DNA of 64,000 nucleotides. Origin: Platanthera guangdongensis. Lineage: Eukaryota > Streptophyta > Magnoliopsida > Asparagales > Orchidaceae. Location: contig CM077149.1 of NCBI GenBank assembly GCA_039583875.1, forward strand, positions 26,673,194 through 26,737,193, written 5' to 3'. Position 1 is the stretch's first letter. Each line of letters opens with the position of its first letter. Position numbers and translations under genes: made by a program. Shown here piece after piece: positions 33,827 to 44,673 of the stretch. Under the pieces are notes generated by a model. That model searched no databases, was not told where the DNA came from, and was given only the letters and a program-made list of their open reading frames with translations.

Positions 33827-34836
33827 GATTTCAAATAATATAGTAAATTTTGTTTTAAGTTTATAAAATTTTTAGTAAAATATTAGTTAGGTTTTGATGA
33901 ACAAATTTTCTTTAATAAAAATTCACTTAGGAGGAATTCAAAATTCAGAGGAGGACATGGGTACCCACACGCCCGTGTGTGTTGCCGTGTCCATAACACA
34001 CCCTTAAACCCAGCTGTGTCACATATTAAAACCAGGAATAGACAACTTTCATCCCAAGCACCAAATGGGTGTGCACTCGCCCGTGTGTGTTGCCGTGTCT
34101 TCAGCCATCATTTTTCCCATAAGCGCCCGAGCAGGACATGGGTGCACACACACCAGTGTTACCGCCTGTGTGCCTATACACGGGTCGTCACCTTGCCATG
34201 TTGGAGCCCGTGTCGCGGTTCGACGATGTCTATCCCGAGCAGGATACGGCTTGACACCTGGCCGTGTCCATACCCGTATCGCAATTCGATGAAGTATTGC
34301 CCGAGAAGGACATGGGTTGTCATCCAGCCATTTTATGACCCGTGTGTATTTTAATGCACCGTGCGCAAACAGGACATGGGAGGTGAACATGGCAGTGTTG
34401 TTGACCGTGTCTGCCAGACACGCTACCTTCCCGTGATTTTTGACCACACGTCCTGACGAAAACCCGTGTTCAACTCGGTTAAGATTCCCTAACACGAGTG
34501 CACTGTGTGCATACCCGTGTTCGCCTCCTTTAAATAGAGCCGTGTCCTGGTTATCCCCATCTTCCTCCCTTGTTTTTTCCAGTTTCACTTTCTGCGCAGA
34601 TCCTTTCCTCCAGGGTCGGTTGGGTTTTTGCCTTCAACGTTCGTGGATTCGCGTTCGAAATTCTTCTTCTTTCCTCCTAGGTAACATTTATGGTTTATGT
34701 TTGTACTCAACTACTTTCTCTCCACCCTCTTCTCCAAATTCTTCCGCTCCCTGTTTTCATTATCCTCCCCTTTTGGTTCCAAATTCTTCTTCATCATTTT
34801 TTTAAAACAAAAAAATCTTGTATTTGTCTACAGATC
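33827..34836 (+). promoter_or_regulatory. pol-env spacer of element C with array, TATA-like box and leader intron-like segment
   Basis: No coding sequence is seen. A CACG/CGTG array spans 33955-34515, TTTAAATAG follows at 34529-34537, then a pyrimidine-rich leader. AG/GTAACA at 34681 and TTTGTCTACAG ending at 34833 could bound a 153-bp intron just before the ORF start. The layout repeats that of the LTR, with different flanking sequence. Promoter and splicing are inferred from sequence only. Confidence 0.5.
33955..34515 (+). repeat. ACACGGG / CCGTGT array in pol-env spacer (element C)
   Basis: Words such as CCACACGCCCGTGTGTG, TTGCCGTGTC, ACACGGGTCGTCACC, GACATGGGTGCACAC and ACCCGTGTTC recur at least fifteen times in 560 bp. 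They belong to the same class as the words of this element's LTR and of solo LTR H. Confidence 0.88.
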
Positions 34837-35889
34837 ATGTCTTCAGGACAAGCCCAAGGTGGTCGCCGTCATTTCTCGGATCTCCAGGCTTTGTCTATAG
34901 CGAGGCACGATGCCACTACGCCGTTGGAGTTCATCGATGTAGCACACGCCAACCACTACAACCGCCTCCAGTCAAAAAAATATCAAGACATCCGAACGAA
35001 TGACTGAAGCGTATTAGAGGAGATAAATTTAGCGGGAGATGTAAGAGAGTTGATATCTGTAATGGGCTGGGAGCAGTTTTTTGCTATCGAGGAGTTAGGT
35101 TTTAAGGAACTCACGCTCGAGTTAATGTCGTCTTTTTACTTAAATCTTAGACCTACTCTTACCGAGAACGCACAAGCGCACAAGGGGGTCATCTCTTTTC
35201 GAGTAGCGGGCACTTTTTATACACTCACCCTTGTCCAGTTCACCCAATATTTAGGGGTATATGAGGATTTATTCCTCTTTAGTGCCGCTTACCCCGAGCT
35301 TCATTTTGATCTCACCACTCGCGATCTTACCGGAAGCATCTGGTCCCGACATTCTTTTAACTATAGTCCATATGAGGCCAAGAGGTCTAAGGCCTCCAAG
35401 TTGCATTCTCCCGCCCTCCACTACATACACCATCTCCATAGCCACACTTTGAGCGACCGGGGTGAAAGCTCTGACGTTGTTAGTAGGCAGGACATGTTAT
35501 ACCTTTATAGCATGTCGTGTCATTATCCCCTCCACCTGGGTTTCATGCTCGCACAGTTCATCCTTCAATAGGTGGATAACCCCCGCATAGGGTCTATCTA
35601 TGTAGCACCCTACATTACGTGCCTAGTGAAGAATATGAACATTTTCTCATCCCTTCCCCCGATGACAGTGGTCGCGAAGACCGTGCCTATCACGATGGTC
35701 AGTCTTCGATCCCTCCGCCTTGTCACCGCCCCTCAGGGCCAGGGTGGCATTATATATTATCTTGCGAGGTGTGGACCACACCCGCATGACGACGATGACG
35801 ACGAGGTGGACCCTGACCTCGATGAGCCTCTGGTGCCTCCGTCCTGCTCTACTTACTCTCAGGGTGAGTCTTCTGGTGCTCCTCCTTGA
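34837..35889 (+). pseudogene. ATHILA ORF-1-like protein in env position (element C), three in-frame stops
   Basis: From the ATG at 34837 one frame runs to 35889 (about 350 codons), broken only by TGA at 35005, TAG at 35569 and a final TGA at 35887. Motifs GGRRHFSDLQALSIARHD, VMGWEQFFAIEE, ELTLELMSSFYLNLRP and LVQFTQYLGVYED resemble the ATHILA ORF-1 family (PF03078) found 3' of pol in Athila elements. The C-terminus has an acidic run (HDDDDDEVDPDLDEP). No signal peptide or membrane span is obvious. It is sometimes called env-like; its role is unknown. It keeps one frame better than gag or pol of the same copy. Confidence 0.75.
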
Positions 35890-37701
35890 GCGCATTCATA
35901 GTAGTCGCGGGAGCTCCAGCACTTCTTCGAGACCGAGCTATCGCCACATTTACAGCGTATAGAGGCGTCGTAGAAGTGGACATAGGACGCCATTATTCAT
36001 ATTAGGGCCACTTGGGGATCTCTCCAAGACCACTGACAGACGATCAGACCGACCATCCAGCCTACTTTTCACATGTATCATTGTATTTTAGTAGCATTTC
36101 TTTGTATCCGTGTATTCTCAGAGATTATATATATATTATCATATTTGCTCCTTTTCATTCATGTGCTCTTTTATTTTCATGATACATAATTCTTTATTTA
36201 TTTGGTGAAATTACTTTCTCAGCTCTTTACATTGCAATGAGGACATTGCAAATTTTATGTCTGGGGATGGATGTTCTTCAATTCACTAATTTCTGTGATA
36301 GACATGATTACAATTAGTTATACTTTTGCTATCATAGTACTCAAGGTTGTTCTACCCCCCAAATGTTTTTTTTTGTTTTGTACTCCTTTAAGCTCTCATT
36401 ACTTCACTCATTTGGGGTTATAACTATCTAATTTAACTTCGCACGCTGATTAAAATGAATTGATGTGGACTCATTGAGTGCTCAACTCTGTTGATTCGTA
36501 AGTAAGTATATAAATTCATTAGCCTAATTTTCTCTATATAATTTATTTTTAAGATTACTCCTTTATATTATTAACTATCAATAAATCTATTTTAGAAAAT
36601 ATAATTATCTATAATAAAGTGAGTCGATGTGTGTAACATTTTTATAATTTTGTATTAGGGAATCAAAATAAAGAATACTCTCTATTGATGTCAAGAACTT
36701 ACCCTCTAGCGATCCTCAAAACTTTTGCATAGGTTAATTAGTGAGGGCAGAAATGACTTAGACCTCCTTTTGGATAGCTTGAGTCTTGCAAACCCAAAAG
36801 CTTAAACATTATACCCTTGCACACCCAATTTTGACCTAATCCCTATGCCTTTTTATACTCTACCACTAAAATTCACCAAGGCTAAATCCTTACGTATTAG
36901 CACACCTATCATTGAGATTTTCTTGGAATGAGTTTGTTCATAGTGATATGTGGTCTGAGTGAGTGTAAACTTGTACCCACTTGGAATGATCCCTACTATG
37001 AACCAAAAAAACATAGTGATATGTGGCCTGAGTGTGTGTATACTTGCACCCATTCGGAATGATCCCTACTATGGCCACTTGGTTAAGAGGAAAAAAAATA
37101 AAAATATAGAGTTTCCATCAAAAATGTGCGAAGTATAATAATTACAAAGTCTGGGGGTGCTTTTATTGCATTGATTTTTGTTAAGGTATTTACAAAACAA
37201 AAGGCTCAATTGTGATTTAGGTGTGATAAAAAAAAACCCCATCGAATTTATATTTGATTACCCCACCAATAATCGCCTATCCTAAGCCAAAAAGGTTACC
37301 CCATAATACAAGTCCTAAGGATCTAACCTCACTAATTCTAACTAGTGTCGTGGAGAGGGTGTGAAAAGAAAAGCTCATTACTATCAATATTGGTACCTAT
37401 AAGTTTTGAAATACTAATACATATGTTATTGAGATTGTTATTTTCTCCTCACAAGCGTTATGGATGACTATACTTCTATTTCTAAGAAATAGTGAAAGAT
37501 AGTTTACAGATACATTGGAGGAATTTTAAGATAAAGCTATATTTAGAAAAGTCTTTTATACTATTTACTATACGATTACATCATCAAAGTTCTCCTTAAA
37601 TTCATAGCAACCAGTGTGCGGAGGCAAAATTATCTATTGGTAACCTAAATGTTTGAATTAGTTTGCTTCGGGACAAGCAAACATCTAAGTCTGGGGGTAT
37701 T
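35890..37701 (+). other. 3' untranslated region of element C with three polypurine-like tracts
   Basis: No gene is seen. GTCTGGGGATGG at about 36260 after GAGGACATTGCA, GTCTGGGGGTGC at about 37150, and AAGTCTGGGGGTATT at 37687-37701 are three purine tracts; the last abuts the 3' LTR and is the functional type. A conserved block shared with E, F and J lies at about 37300-37405. A 40-bp phrase with CATAGTGATATGTGG and CTTG-ACCCA recurs at about 36940 and 37012. Confidence 0.6.
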
Positions 37702-39325
37702 TGATGAGTACAATTATGAAATGCTTTTTATTATCATAATTGTAATCATGTCAACTATTTTCTACCTCCCTTTGCAATAATTTCGCGAAAATAGTTAAGA
37801 ATTTGCTTTATCATGAGTTGAAGAGCATAGTTAGGAATTTCTATTATTTCATGTATAAAGCTGTCTATTTAATCCTTTATTTTTCTAATATAGGAATTGG
37901 TAAGCAGTGGAGCTAGAAGTCTTGGAGCAAACAGTGGATTTTAAGGATTCGACATGGCTGATGGCATGACATGAATGGGACGCACATGGGTAGGCACACG
38001 CCCTTGTTCCCTATCTGTGTCCTATCCGAGATGGAACAGAAGAACTGGAGGAAAAAGATACAACACCACACGGGTGGGAACACGCTCGTGTTCCTACACG
38101 TGTCCTTTTCAGCATAATCCAACTTCGGCTGCGAACCAACCCGTGTGCGAAGAACACGAAGAACAACACGGACCGTGTCTATACCCGTGTCATCTAACAC
38201 GGCCCATGACCAGACACGCCTATTCGTGTGGAACCGCCCTTGAATTGTCAACACGGCCTGTGACATGACCGTGTTGGAACCCGTGTCCGACCCTATTTGC
38301 TAAGAGACTATAAAATACCTGTAGAAAAATTAGAAGGGGACTTTTGGATCATTTTCATTGGAAGAACATCTGGAGCACGAAGTGGAGCATCCAAGAGAAG
38401 GAGGATTTGAAGGCAATTTTTGTATGCGTTTAATCTTTCATGTATCTCTCTTAATCTTTCCTTTCTCTTGGTGATCTAACTTTATTTATCTTTTATTTCG
38501 CTTGAATCTTTAATTTGAACAATTTGGTAATCATGTATCATATTGTTTTCATCAAATTTGTGGTATTTTATTCGTATGTAGATCTTCAGACAAAGAGTAT
38601 TATCCTAGTTATATTTTTGTTATTTGCTTTACATGAATTTCAATGTTTTAGATTGAGAAATTGGAAAGTTGTGATGATGTTCATATGTTCATATTTAGGT
38701 GTTATTTCTCTTTACATTTCAATTTACATGATCGAGAGATATGTTGATTGGATAATTATAATACAGATAAATGGATTCATGGTATTTTAGAGATAGGATT
38801 TCATGAATTTATGTATTAGATAGGGTATTTTACTATAATGCAAATTTTGGGGTTGTAAATTATTTGAGAGAAAATTTACTAACTTAGGTTTAGATTTTGA
38901 ATTTTTCGAGGGAGAATTTCATAAATGTTTTACCCTTACAATACAACGAATTTGATATTCTTAGTATTACATGATTACATAGAATTGAGTTAATGAGCGG
39001 TTATTTTCATGTGAATGCTCTTAGACTTTTGGCTTTTTATCATTTTAATCTTCCAATGTTTATTTATCCAAGTAGTCATAGTTAGTTTAATTTAGGTTAA
39101 AAATCAGTTTTAATTATAGGTATGATAATAGAGTGAGGGTGAGTACGAGTATTTGAGAAGGCCCCGTGGAATACGACACGATATGTAGATTTCTCCTATA
39201 CTATGATAGATAGGTACACTTGTCTAAAGGTTAACTCAATCTAGCTTATGCCCATCTACATAGTTTATACTAGAGTGTAGAAAGAATCTGCATCAAGTTA
39301 TTACTTGTTACAAAAATAATCATCA
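37702..39325 (+). repeat. 3' LTR of element C
   Basis: It is the same length as the 5' LTR, with the same ends (TGATGAGTAC ... AATCATCA). Its array is at about 37975-38290 and TATAAAATA is at 38309-38317. The next base joins a chromovirus integrase on the minus strand. Confidence 0.93.
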
Positions 39326-39480
39326 ACGATGTTACGGGGCACACCGTGCAAACATACTATGTTGTCAACATACAAATTAGCCAATTTCTCAACAAAATAG
39401 TACTTCTTAATTTGTCTGAAGTGTATAACTTCCTCAATCGGTCAATAGTTACCGGTACGACATCGTTCCCGCATTATGAT
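39326..39480 (-). pseudogene. Chromovirus integrase core, upstream part (element I), broken
   Basis: The minus strand reads IKKYYFVEKLANLYVDNIV and CLHGVPRNIV up to the junction with C, with a frameshift upstream near EEVIHF. This is the half of the Ty3/gypsy core that precedes SDRD. The downstream half is at 14564-15461 and repeats VPRKI, so about 18 bp of target is present on both sides. Confidence 0.65.
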
Positions 39481-39489
39481 CTCCGGAAA

Positions 39490-42400
39490 CACACTCATTT
39501 TTGTCGACAGATTTAATTAAAGACCTAGAAGGAATGCAATACTTCACCGGTATTGCTCGGAGAGTACGCCTCCCAGATTGCTTTTAGATGATTGTGTCCG
39601 CTAAGTGTGAATTGGTGGCACTTCTTGGAGGAAAGATCTTTGAAAACCCTGCCACAATGTTGAGAATGCTATAATTTGAACTCATTCTGGGCATGGCATT
39701 ATTACAATGGCACGACGCCTGGATTGATTATGCGGAGAAACAAATTTCCTTGAGGCATGGGGACTCTGAGGTAATCTTTCAAGGTATTAGACTTACACCC
39801 CGTATGTCATTATCTTCAATTCATACCTTAAAAGTACATATGAAAGGGGATGAAGTATATATGATATGCTTCAAAATAAAATAAATGATAAATTATTTGA
39901 AAGATGTGCGAGTGGTGCGTGAGTTCCCTGAGGTATTTTCTGAGAAGTTGCCTGGGTTACCCCCGCACAGAGATGTGGACTTTCAAATTAAGTTAGTAGC
40001 GGGTGACAAGCCCATCTCTCGGACTACTTATAGAATGGCCCCAAAGGAACTCATGGAGTTTAGAGTTCAGTTGCAAGAATTAGTAGAATCAGGGTTCGTT
40101 CGCCCCAGTTCATCACCTTAGGGAGCCACTGTTCTATTCGTTAAGAAGAAGGATGGAACACTATAGTTATGTATAGATTACCAGGAACTCATCTGTTTAA
40201 TGGTGCATAACACCAATCCATTACACCAAATCGAATAGATATTAGATCAGCTGGTAGGAGCACATTGGTTTTCCAAGTTGGATCTGCGCTAGAGGTATTA
40301 TCAATTGAGGATACAAGAGGAGGATATTCATAAAATGACATTTAGCTCAAGGTATGGCCTATATGAGTTCACCGTGATGAAGTTTAGGCTCACAAATGAC
40401 CCTGCTGCATTCATGAGTTTGATGAATAAAGTGTTTGATCAATATTTAGACGTCTTTGTCAACGTCTTCATCGATGACATTTTGGTCTATTCAAAGATAT
40501 AAGAAGAGCATGTTGAACACTTGACCTTGGTGCTAAAGAAGTTAAAGGAGCATACCTTGTTTGCCATGTTCAACAAGTGTGAATTTTGGCTCCGAGAAGT
40601 TTCTTTCTTAGGACATGTGATCAGTGGTTCTGGATTAGATGTGGATCTGGCCAAGGTTCGTGCAATGAAGCAATGGTCGCCTTTGGAGTTAGCGGCCGAT
40701 GTGCAGAGTTTCCTTGGACTTGCTGGGTATTATCGCAAATTTGTGAAAGGATTCTCAAAGATATCCATTCCTCTCACTGCTCTGACAAAGAAAGGTGTGC
40801 AATACAAGTGGACACCCTAGTATGAAGCTGCGTTCCAAGAGCTGAAAGATAGACTTACCACAACTACCATCCTAGCCCTTCCATCTGGGAAGGAAGGATT
40901 TCAAGTCCACACTGATGCGTCATATCAAGGGATGGGGGCAGTACTGATGAAACATTGGCATGTGATTGCTTATTCCTCGAGCTAACTGAAGAAACATGAT
41001 GCCAATTACCCAGTTCATGATTTGGAATTAGGGGCAGTGGTGTTCACCTTGAAGGTTTGGATGCACTATCTATATGGCGTCAACTATGAGATATTTTTGG
41101 ATCATAACAATTTAAAGTATGTTCATACTCAAAAGGAGTTGAATCTAAGGCAACGACGGTGGTTAGAATGTTTGTGTGATTACGAGTTTACCTTGAACTA
41201 CCACCCCGGAAAAGCAAACTCTGTAGCTGATGCTTTGTGCAGAAGGGTACTACAATCGAACAATATGTCTCGATTGATGAGTATGAAATCAGCTCGTATG
41301 CTTGAAGATATGAAGATCACTCTTGTGTATAGAGATCATTCTGAAGAGTATACAGAGTACCTATCCACAAAAAGTATAGTTTGTGATATTCGAGATCAAA
41401 TTCGGGCAGAGCAAGGGAAGTATGCTGCTCTGGCCCTAGTGAATAAGTTAATTGAAGATGGATCAGCTAAAGAGTATATGCTAAAGTATGGCCTCATTCA
41501 TTTCCATGAACGACTCTATATTCCCAAGGGTGGGAAAATCCTGGAAGATATATTGAAGGAAGCACATTGCTCAAAGTATTTGGTGCATCCCGAGATTTCT
41601 ATGATGTATAGTGACTTATGGAAGACCTTGTTTTGGCTAGGAATGAAGAAAGCTGCCAAGTATAATATTACCCACTATGATGCTTGTCAAAAGGTGAAGG
41701 CGGAGTGTAAGAGCCCTTGATAATTATTAGAGCCATTTTCCATACCTGAGTGGAAGTTCGAGGATATATTCATGGACTTTGTTCACGGGTTGCCTCACTT
41801 GCGCTCTAGGAACGATTCCGTTTCGGTGATTGTAGATCGTCTGACAAAGGTCGCCAGATTTATCCATATGAAGAAGGAGGCACATGTGGATGTCTTAATG
41901 CGTCTCTTTGTGAAACAATTTGTACGGTACCATGGCATGCCTAAGACGATAGTCTATGATCGTGATGGCCACTTTACCTCCAAGGAGTGGAAGGAAGTAT
42001 AAGAATATTTGAGCTCTCACATTATATTCAACACAGCTTTTTGTCCCCATATGGATGGTGAGTCTGAGAAGACCATCAGGGCAATGGAGGATCTTTTGAA
42101 ACTATGTGTATTGGATAGAGGAGAACCGTGGGAAAGACTCTTACCACTATTAGAATTTTCATATAATAATAGCCACCAAGCTAGCATCGGGATGGCTCCC
42201 CATGAAGCACTTTATGGAAGAAGGTGTAGAACTCCACTTTCATGGGTGCAGGTTGAAGATCCAAAAGTTTTGGGGATAGAGTACATTGATGACACCGATG
42301 CACTTGATAGGTTGATACAAGACCGCATGTTTGAGGCTCAAAGTCGACATATGAAATAACATAATAAGAAACATCAAATGGTGGAATTTCTAGTGGGTGA

Positions 42401-42720
42401 CAATGTATTCTTGATGATTCGGCCAATACATAGATTGTCGCGAGTGCGTGGTATGAAGAAACTCAGCCCGAGGTATGTGGGGCCTTATGTTATATTGGAA
42501 AGAATTGTCCTTGTGTCCTATCGGCTAGAGCTACCAATGGAACTTGAAAATTTGCACGGCTTCTTTTATGTGTCGTCGATTTGGAAGGCACTACTACAAC
42601 CTGACTAATATGTCCCCACTGTAGATAGAGCAGTGGAAACTGATTGATCCATCTGACTAGAGCCGGTGCGGATAGTGGACACTGAGACAAGTAGCTTGCA
42701 TCCGGTGGACTTGATGCAAA
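39490..42720 (+). pseudogene. Element D: chromovirus-type pol (protease to integrase), decayed
   Basis: Protease traces read THSFLSTDLIKDL near 39500 and ELILGMALLQW at about 39678. RT has [60 protein letters not shown] and [12 protein letters not shown] near 40465-40500, so the YxDD-equivalent is intact. RNase H has VHTDASYQGMGAVL and YHPGKANSVADALCRR. Integrase has MDFVHGLPHLRSRNDSVSVI, DRDGHFTSKEW, GESEKTIRAMEDLLK and YGRRCRTPLSW; the tail reads LSPRYVGPYVILER and FYVSSIWKALL. Stops are frequent (40119, 40500, 40818, 41718, 42000, 42357, 42606). No gag or LTR is seen; J cuts off its 3' side. Confidence 0.8.
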
Positions 42721-42728
42721 AGGGTTAC

Positions 42729-44107
42729 TGATGTGCTGGCGGTAAGATTACCGCTCACGGCCAAGTAATAAAATGGAGGAGTAGCTTCCCCAAGTATCGA
42801 TCTCACGCGGAGTGCAAGTAGGGAGCATGGATATCTCTTTCAGAGAAATGAATGAAAGCGCTAAGTAAAATCTAGGGTTTTGATTTTGGTTTTCCTACAC
42901 TAAGCAGCATCAAACTAGTGCGGGTCGCCGTCACCGCGTCGCTAGGGTGAACTACTCCAAAGTGTAATAGCGGAGACGAACAAACTAACGAGGGTCGTAA
43001 ACACCACTTCACAACTCGTGCTTCTAGCAGTCGCTAGAACGACTCAAAATCTGGACTTTCTCTAACAAGGAGGAAACTCAACAACATACATCATGAACAA
43101 GAAATCACCAGACAAAACCGTAACAATACCTTGAGCAAAACATGGTTAATAATCCTCACGCATACTAGCACAAGATCAGTTTAAAGTAAATCAAAGAAAA
43201 GAGGGGATGAAATACAACCAAGCACTCGAAGACTCACAAAGATTCACGGCCAGAAGCGAGGGTTGTCGAGCCCAAGTAGGAGAGAGAAAATGGTGGGGGA
43301 AAATGAAGTTGTCCTCGGTCCAGAAGAAATCTGCGACTTAAATAGTAAAAATAAAAAAAAATGGTCACGCACGATCTGGCGCACGACCGTACGTGAACCG
43401 TATGATATTAATATCTAGAAAATGCCTGAGGAAGAAGAAGCGTTGACCCGTGCGTTTCCTTCGCAAACGAGCAATCAACCTGTGCGTGAAGTAATTCGCA
43501 CGGGTAATGACAGGGAGCAGAAATTGCAGGCAACCGGATGAAATCATGTGTTTTACGCGCACAGGGGCGCTTCTGCCCGTGTGTGAAGAAGACGCACGCG
43601 CAACCACAGAACAGGGAAAAACCAAAAGGCTATAGGAAGACCGTGCGTTTCCTTCGCTTACGATTCCGAAGAAACCGTGCGTTAACCATGCATTAAGATC
43701 ATCGAGCTCAGTTTGTCGAGCTTAACTCGATGTTTCTCCTGCACAAACAAAACGCACGATCACAAAGGACCGTGTGCTAATAAAATGCACGACCGTGCGT
43801 TTTCCTCAAAACTACATTCCAGACTTGGGAAAATGCACCACCTGCACACAATAAAATCTCAAAAAAGGAGGACCCTCCAGCAATCAACAAAATGCAATAA
43901 AAACTACTGGAACGAGCCCTGGGGAGCACAAAGTGCATACCCCCAACAATTGAATGTTCAATTGCGCATCCACGGGCTTGAAAAGTGCACTAATCGTGAT
44001 ATGCAGTAGGATCGAAATATCAATGAAAACAATCGGAAAGTGAAGTGCAAAGTCAGGAAAACCAGCCCAGATGAGTCCGCAAAACCCTATATAAACAGTA
44101 CTCATCA
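42729..44107 (-). repeat. LTR of element J
   Basis: Left end TGATGTGCTGGCGG, right end TACTCATCA next to the complementary polypurine tract CACCCCCAGACTT. On the minus strand, U3 holds a GCACG/CGTGC array (43365-43805) and the TATA-like CTATTTAAG follows at 43337-43345. Confidence 0.75.
43365..43805 (-). repeat. GCACGNNCGTGCG array in U3 of element J
   Basis: Words include GCACGACCGTACGTG, CCGTGCGTTTCCTTCGC, GCACGCGC, AACGCACGATC and GCACGACCGTGCG. Between 43701 and 43735 lie ATCGAGCTCAGTTTGTCGAG and AACTCGATG, which match the word set of the unrelated copia LTR A0 (shared CGAGCTCAGTT). Confidence 0.85.
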
Positions 44108-44673
44108 CACCCCCAGACTTACCTATTTGCGTGTCCCGAGCAAAGAAGATCCCTGCAAACTAGAAAAAGAACTGACTAATACAATAATTCTGATCTGGGG
44201 TACCATGCGAAGTTGCACGCTCGCGTGTGTAAAAATACAGTAGAGAAAATTTCTAAGCATACAAAATAATTTATACTTTTTAGCATGCGCAGCAAAAATT
44301 CTATGACTACTCAAAACCAGAATCGCAGTGAATCCTCCAGTAACGCGTAGGGAGAAAATAGACTATCCGCTAAGGCAAGTATTTCCAAAGATCGGGATTC
44401 GGGACAACCTCCAAAGGAATCTACAAATGTCGGTGACCATATGCTTGCCCGTTCGCACTCTCTCCACGGCACTAGTTTTCCTTAAGCGCAAGTCCGTAGG
44501 ACTTCGGGTGGTAATGGGGCTTCGGTTAAGGCAGGGTAATCAAGGATAAAAAAGAAGGCTACGCACAAAACCCAGTTGATCAAGCACCAAAAGAGTCTAT
44601 CCGCTACCCACAAAACATGCAGGCACACCACACCCCAAACATAATTTTTGAAATACGAGTGTGCGCACCGCCT
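44108..44673 (-). other. 3' untranslated remnant of element J
   Basis: No coding sequence is seen. It holds the polypurine tract beside the LTR and, at about 44385-44525, the conserved block with TCGCACTCTCTCCACGGC and GTAGGACTT. Confidence 0.6.

Larger units (their letters stand above)
15462..39325 (+). mobile_element. Element C: Athila-type Ty3/gypsy retrotransposon with nested insertions
   Basis: Two 1624-bp LTRs (TGATGA...TCATCA) bound it. Between them lie an Asp-type primer site, gag, protease, RT, RNase H, integrase, a spacer array, an ATHILA ORF-1-like ORF, a long 3' region and a polypurine tract. RT before integrase marks Ty3/gypsy. Without the nested H and B the element is about 12.6 kb. 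The LTRs differ by roughly 7% over the first 250 bp by hand count, so it is an old copy. The flanks lack a matching 5-bp duplication. Confidence 0.85.
42729..44673 (-). mobile_element. Element J: truncated Athila-type or F-like retroelement (3' LTR and 3' region)
   Basis: The LTR (42729-44107) and the adjoining noncoding 3' region (44108-44673) resemble element F: TGATGTG start, CCAAGTAATAAA, CTCATCA end, CACCCCCAGACTTA polypurine tract, and the conserved 3' block. No coding sequence remains. The LTR of element E starts at 44674, so J is either the insertion target of E or was joined to it by deletion. Confidence 0.7.

Noticed and set aside
34049..34588. 179-codon minus-strand ORF in the pol-env spacer of C
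   Set aside because: It is the shadow of the CACG/CGTG array; peptide composition follows the repeat.
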